In this document: positions 5,527-6,206 of the stretch, one piece after another | Position numbering within the stretch: position 1 is the stretch's first letter | Layout: every line of letters starts with the position of its first letter | Origin: Xanthobacteraceae bacterium | Lineage (GTDB): Bacteria; Pseudomonadota; Alphaproteobacteria; Rhizobiales; Xanthobacteraceae | Assembly: GCA_030040825.1 (NCBI GenBank) | Contig: JASHSY010000353.1 | Span: 1-6,206 of the forward strand | Length of the DNA: 6,206 bases | Direction: 5' to 3' | Made by a program: the position numbers and the translations under genes | The notes under the pieces: generated by a model | What the model was told of the DNA's origin: nothing | What the model saw: only the letters and a program-made list of their open reading frames with translations | Database searches by the model: none

Positions 5527-5561
5527 AAAACAAACGAGGCGCTCCAACCGGGAGCGCCTCG
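5527..5561 (-). terminator. Strong rho-independent terminator of the RcnB-like gene
   Basis: CGAGGCGCTCC (5535-5545) and GGAGCGCCTCG (5551-5561) pair perfectly over 11 bp around a five-base loop. On the minus strand the stem is followed by TTTGTTTT (complement of 5527-5534). It begins 30 bases after the RcnB-like stop and separates that gene from the phasin-like gene, which implies independent transcription of the latter. Confidence 0.85.
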
Positions 5562-5591
5562 CCTCGTGTTTGCAGCAATGATCGCGGCTGC

Positions 5592-6065
5592 TCAGTAGAA
5601 AGCGCCGTAGATCACATCGACGACCTGACCGGTCGTCACATTGACCAGCAAGAGATCGGGTCCGTAACGCACCCACTGGAAACCAGGCTCGGGCGGCGGC
5701 AACCCCATCGCCGCCCAATCGGCATAATAGTAAGCCGGCACCAAAAAGAGCGGCGGCAGGATCATGCCGATGCCCCAGCGCCGGTAGCCCCACCCATGCG
5801 GGTAGACGAACGGCGCCACATGCATCCGATTAAAATTATGACCGCGATAGCTGAATTGCGCGCCCGGTCCGGGCCCACGCGGGCCGGCAAAATTGGGATG
5901 TGTTCCCGGCGGCCCATGCGGTACCACCCGCACCGCCGGTCCGTGCGCCGGTGGTCCGTGTGCTCCAGGCGGCGGCTTACCTTGCGGATGATGTTCCTCC
6001 GCCATTGCCAAAGTTGGCAAAGCGAGCGACAGAATCGCTGCGAACGCGACGAGCTTGCGTACCAT
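5592..6065 (-). CDS. RcnB-like exported protein
   Basis: This 157-residue protein has a signal peptide (MVRKLVAFAAILSLALPTLAMA, cleavage after residue 22) and is probably periplasmic. Residues 25-68 are a flexible linker rich in Pro, Gly and His. The C-terminal part shows the RcnB signature: an aromatic, Gly-rich hydrophobic segment (about 83-118), then LPPPEPGFQWVRYGPDLLLVN (122-142) and TGQVVDVIYGAFY at the end. In E. coli RcnB is a periplasmic protein needed for nickel and cobalt homeostasis. The many related proteins in alphaproteobacteria are mostly untested, so a metal role is inferred; the His-rich linker is compatible with it. I chose ATG 6065 because GAGGAG (complement of 6071-6076) lies five bases upstream and the signal peptide begins there. 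An extended TTG reading to 6140 would put 25 hydrophilic residues before it. No rcnA-type efflux gene is present in the window. Confidence 0.88.
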   Translation of the reverse strand: MVRKLVAFAAILSLALPTLAMAEEHHPQGKPPPGAHGPPAHGPAVRVVPHGPPGTHPNFAGPRGPGPGAQFSYRGHNFNRMHVAPFVYPHGWGYRRWGIGMILPPLFLVPAYYYADWAAMGLPPPEPGFQWVRYGPDLLLVNVTTGQVVDVIYGAFY

Positions 6066-6070
6066 TGATG

Positions 6071-6076
6071 CTCCTC
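6071..6076 (-). promoter_or_regulatory. Shine-Dalgarno site fixing the RcnB-like start
   Basis: The minus strand reads GAGGAG five bases before ATG 6065. This near-ideal site decides against the upstream TTG at 6140 and places the signal peptide at the extreme N-terminus. Confidence 0.85.
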
Positions 6077-6139
6077 GGGTTGATTGGCCCCGCCACCCCT
6101 GAATCGGCGGCGAGCCTAGCAACTCATCGGCGCGATGCA

Positions 6140-6166
6140 ACTATAGTGGCGAAAAAAATCGAACAA
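6140..6166 (-). promoter_or_regulatory. Possible promoter of the RcnB-like gene
   Basis: On the minus strand TTGTTC (complement of 6161-6166) and TATAGT (complement of 6140-6145) could be -35 and -10 boxes. The 15-base spacing is short of the ideal 17, and a T-run lies in the spacer. A transcript would have a leader of about 65-70 bases before ATG 6065. The -10 box is a good match and the -35 is moderate. Confidence 0.35.
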
Positions 6167-6206
6167 TTCAGCCGTTTAAAAGCTCATCGGGCCCGGCGGG
6201 GGGCGC

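Noticed and set aside
6066..6140. 25-residue N-terminal extension of the RcnB-like protein from TTG 6140
   Set aside because: It would bury the signal peptide, and the GAGGAG site before ATG 6065 decides the start.
6121..6190. CTCATCGG repeated near the right edge (6123-6130 and 6183-6190)
   Set aside because: Two 8-bp copies without further structure are expected by chance, and the window ends too soon to judge.

Overview
The window is GC-rich, gene-dense chromosomal DNA from an alphaproteobacterium. It most likely comes from the Hyphomicrobiales, close to Bradyrhizobium, Rhodopseudomonas or Pseudolabrys. I infer this from the protein styles: an RcnB-like periplasmic protein, a DhlA-type dehalogenase, a phasin-like helical protein and a small secreted Cys/His protein. 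Base composition and start-codon use (GTG, possibly TTG) agree. No rRNA, tRNA, insertion sequence, integrase, phage gene or CRISPR array was seen.

Left block (1-2067, all minus strand): a class I SAM-dependent methyltransferase, then a metallo-beta-lactamase-fold hydrolase starting only 6 bp after it on the longest reading, then 84 bp further on the start of a SnoaL/NTF2-like protein that runs off the left edge. The first two look like one transcription unit; the third may belong to it.

Centre (2068-3107): a 447-bp intergenic region, AT-rich in its middle, holds an imperfect 19-bp palindrome, a possible plus-strand promoter and two tandem terminator-like hairpins. No convincing plus-strand gene lies upstream of those hairpins. 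This suggests either a small RNA or an attenuated leader for the next gene. That gene (2515-3051) encodes an exported protein with SWTGA repeats and a Cys/His domain resembling the NlpC/CHAP amidase fold. A perfect hairpin follows it.

Right block (3200-6206): plus-strand genes for a DhlA-like (HLD-I) haloalkane dehalogenase with all expected catalytic and halide-binding residues, and for a crotonase-family protein that lacks the two canonical catalytic glutamates. These converge on a minus-strand phasin-like gene. A minus-strand RcnB-like exported protein follows, with a strong ribosome binding site and a strong terminator.

The genes do not form one obvious pathway. A hydrolytic dehalogenase beside a CoA-ester enzyme could reflect breakdown of haloalkanes or unusual acids, but the 139-bp gap leaves co-transcription unproven. 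I see no clear undescribed multi-gene system. The points most worth following are the hairpin-rich leader at 2290-2518, the secreted Cys/His protein, and the active-site changes in the crotonase-family protein.
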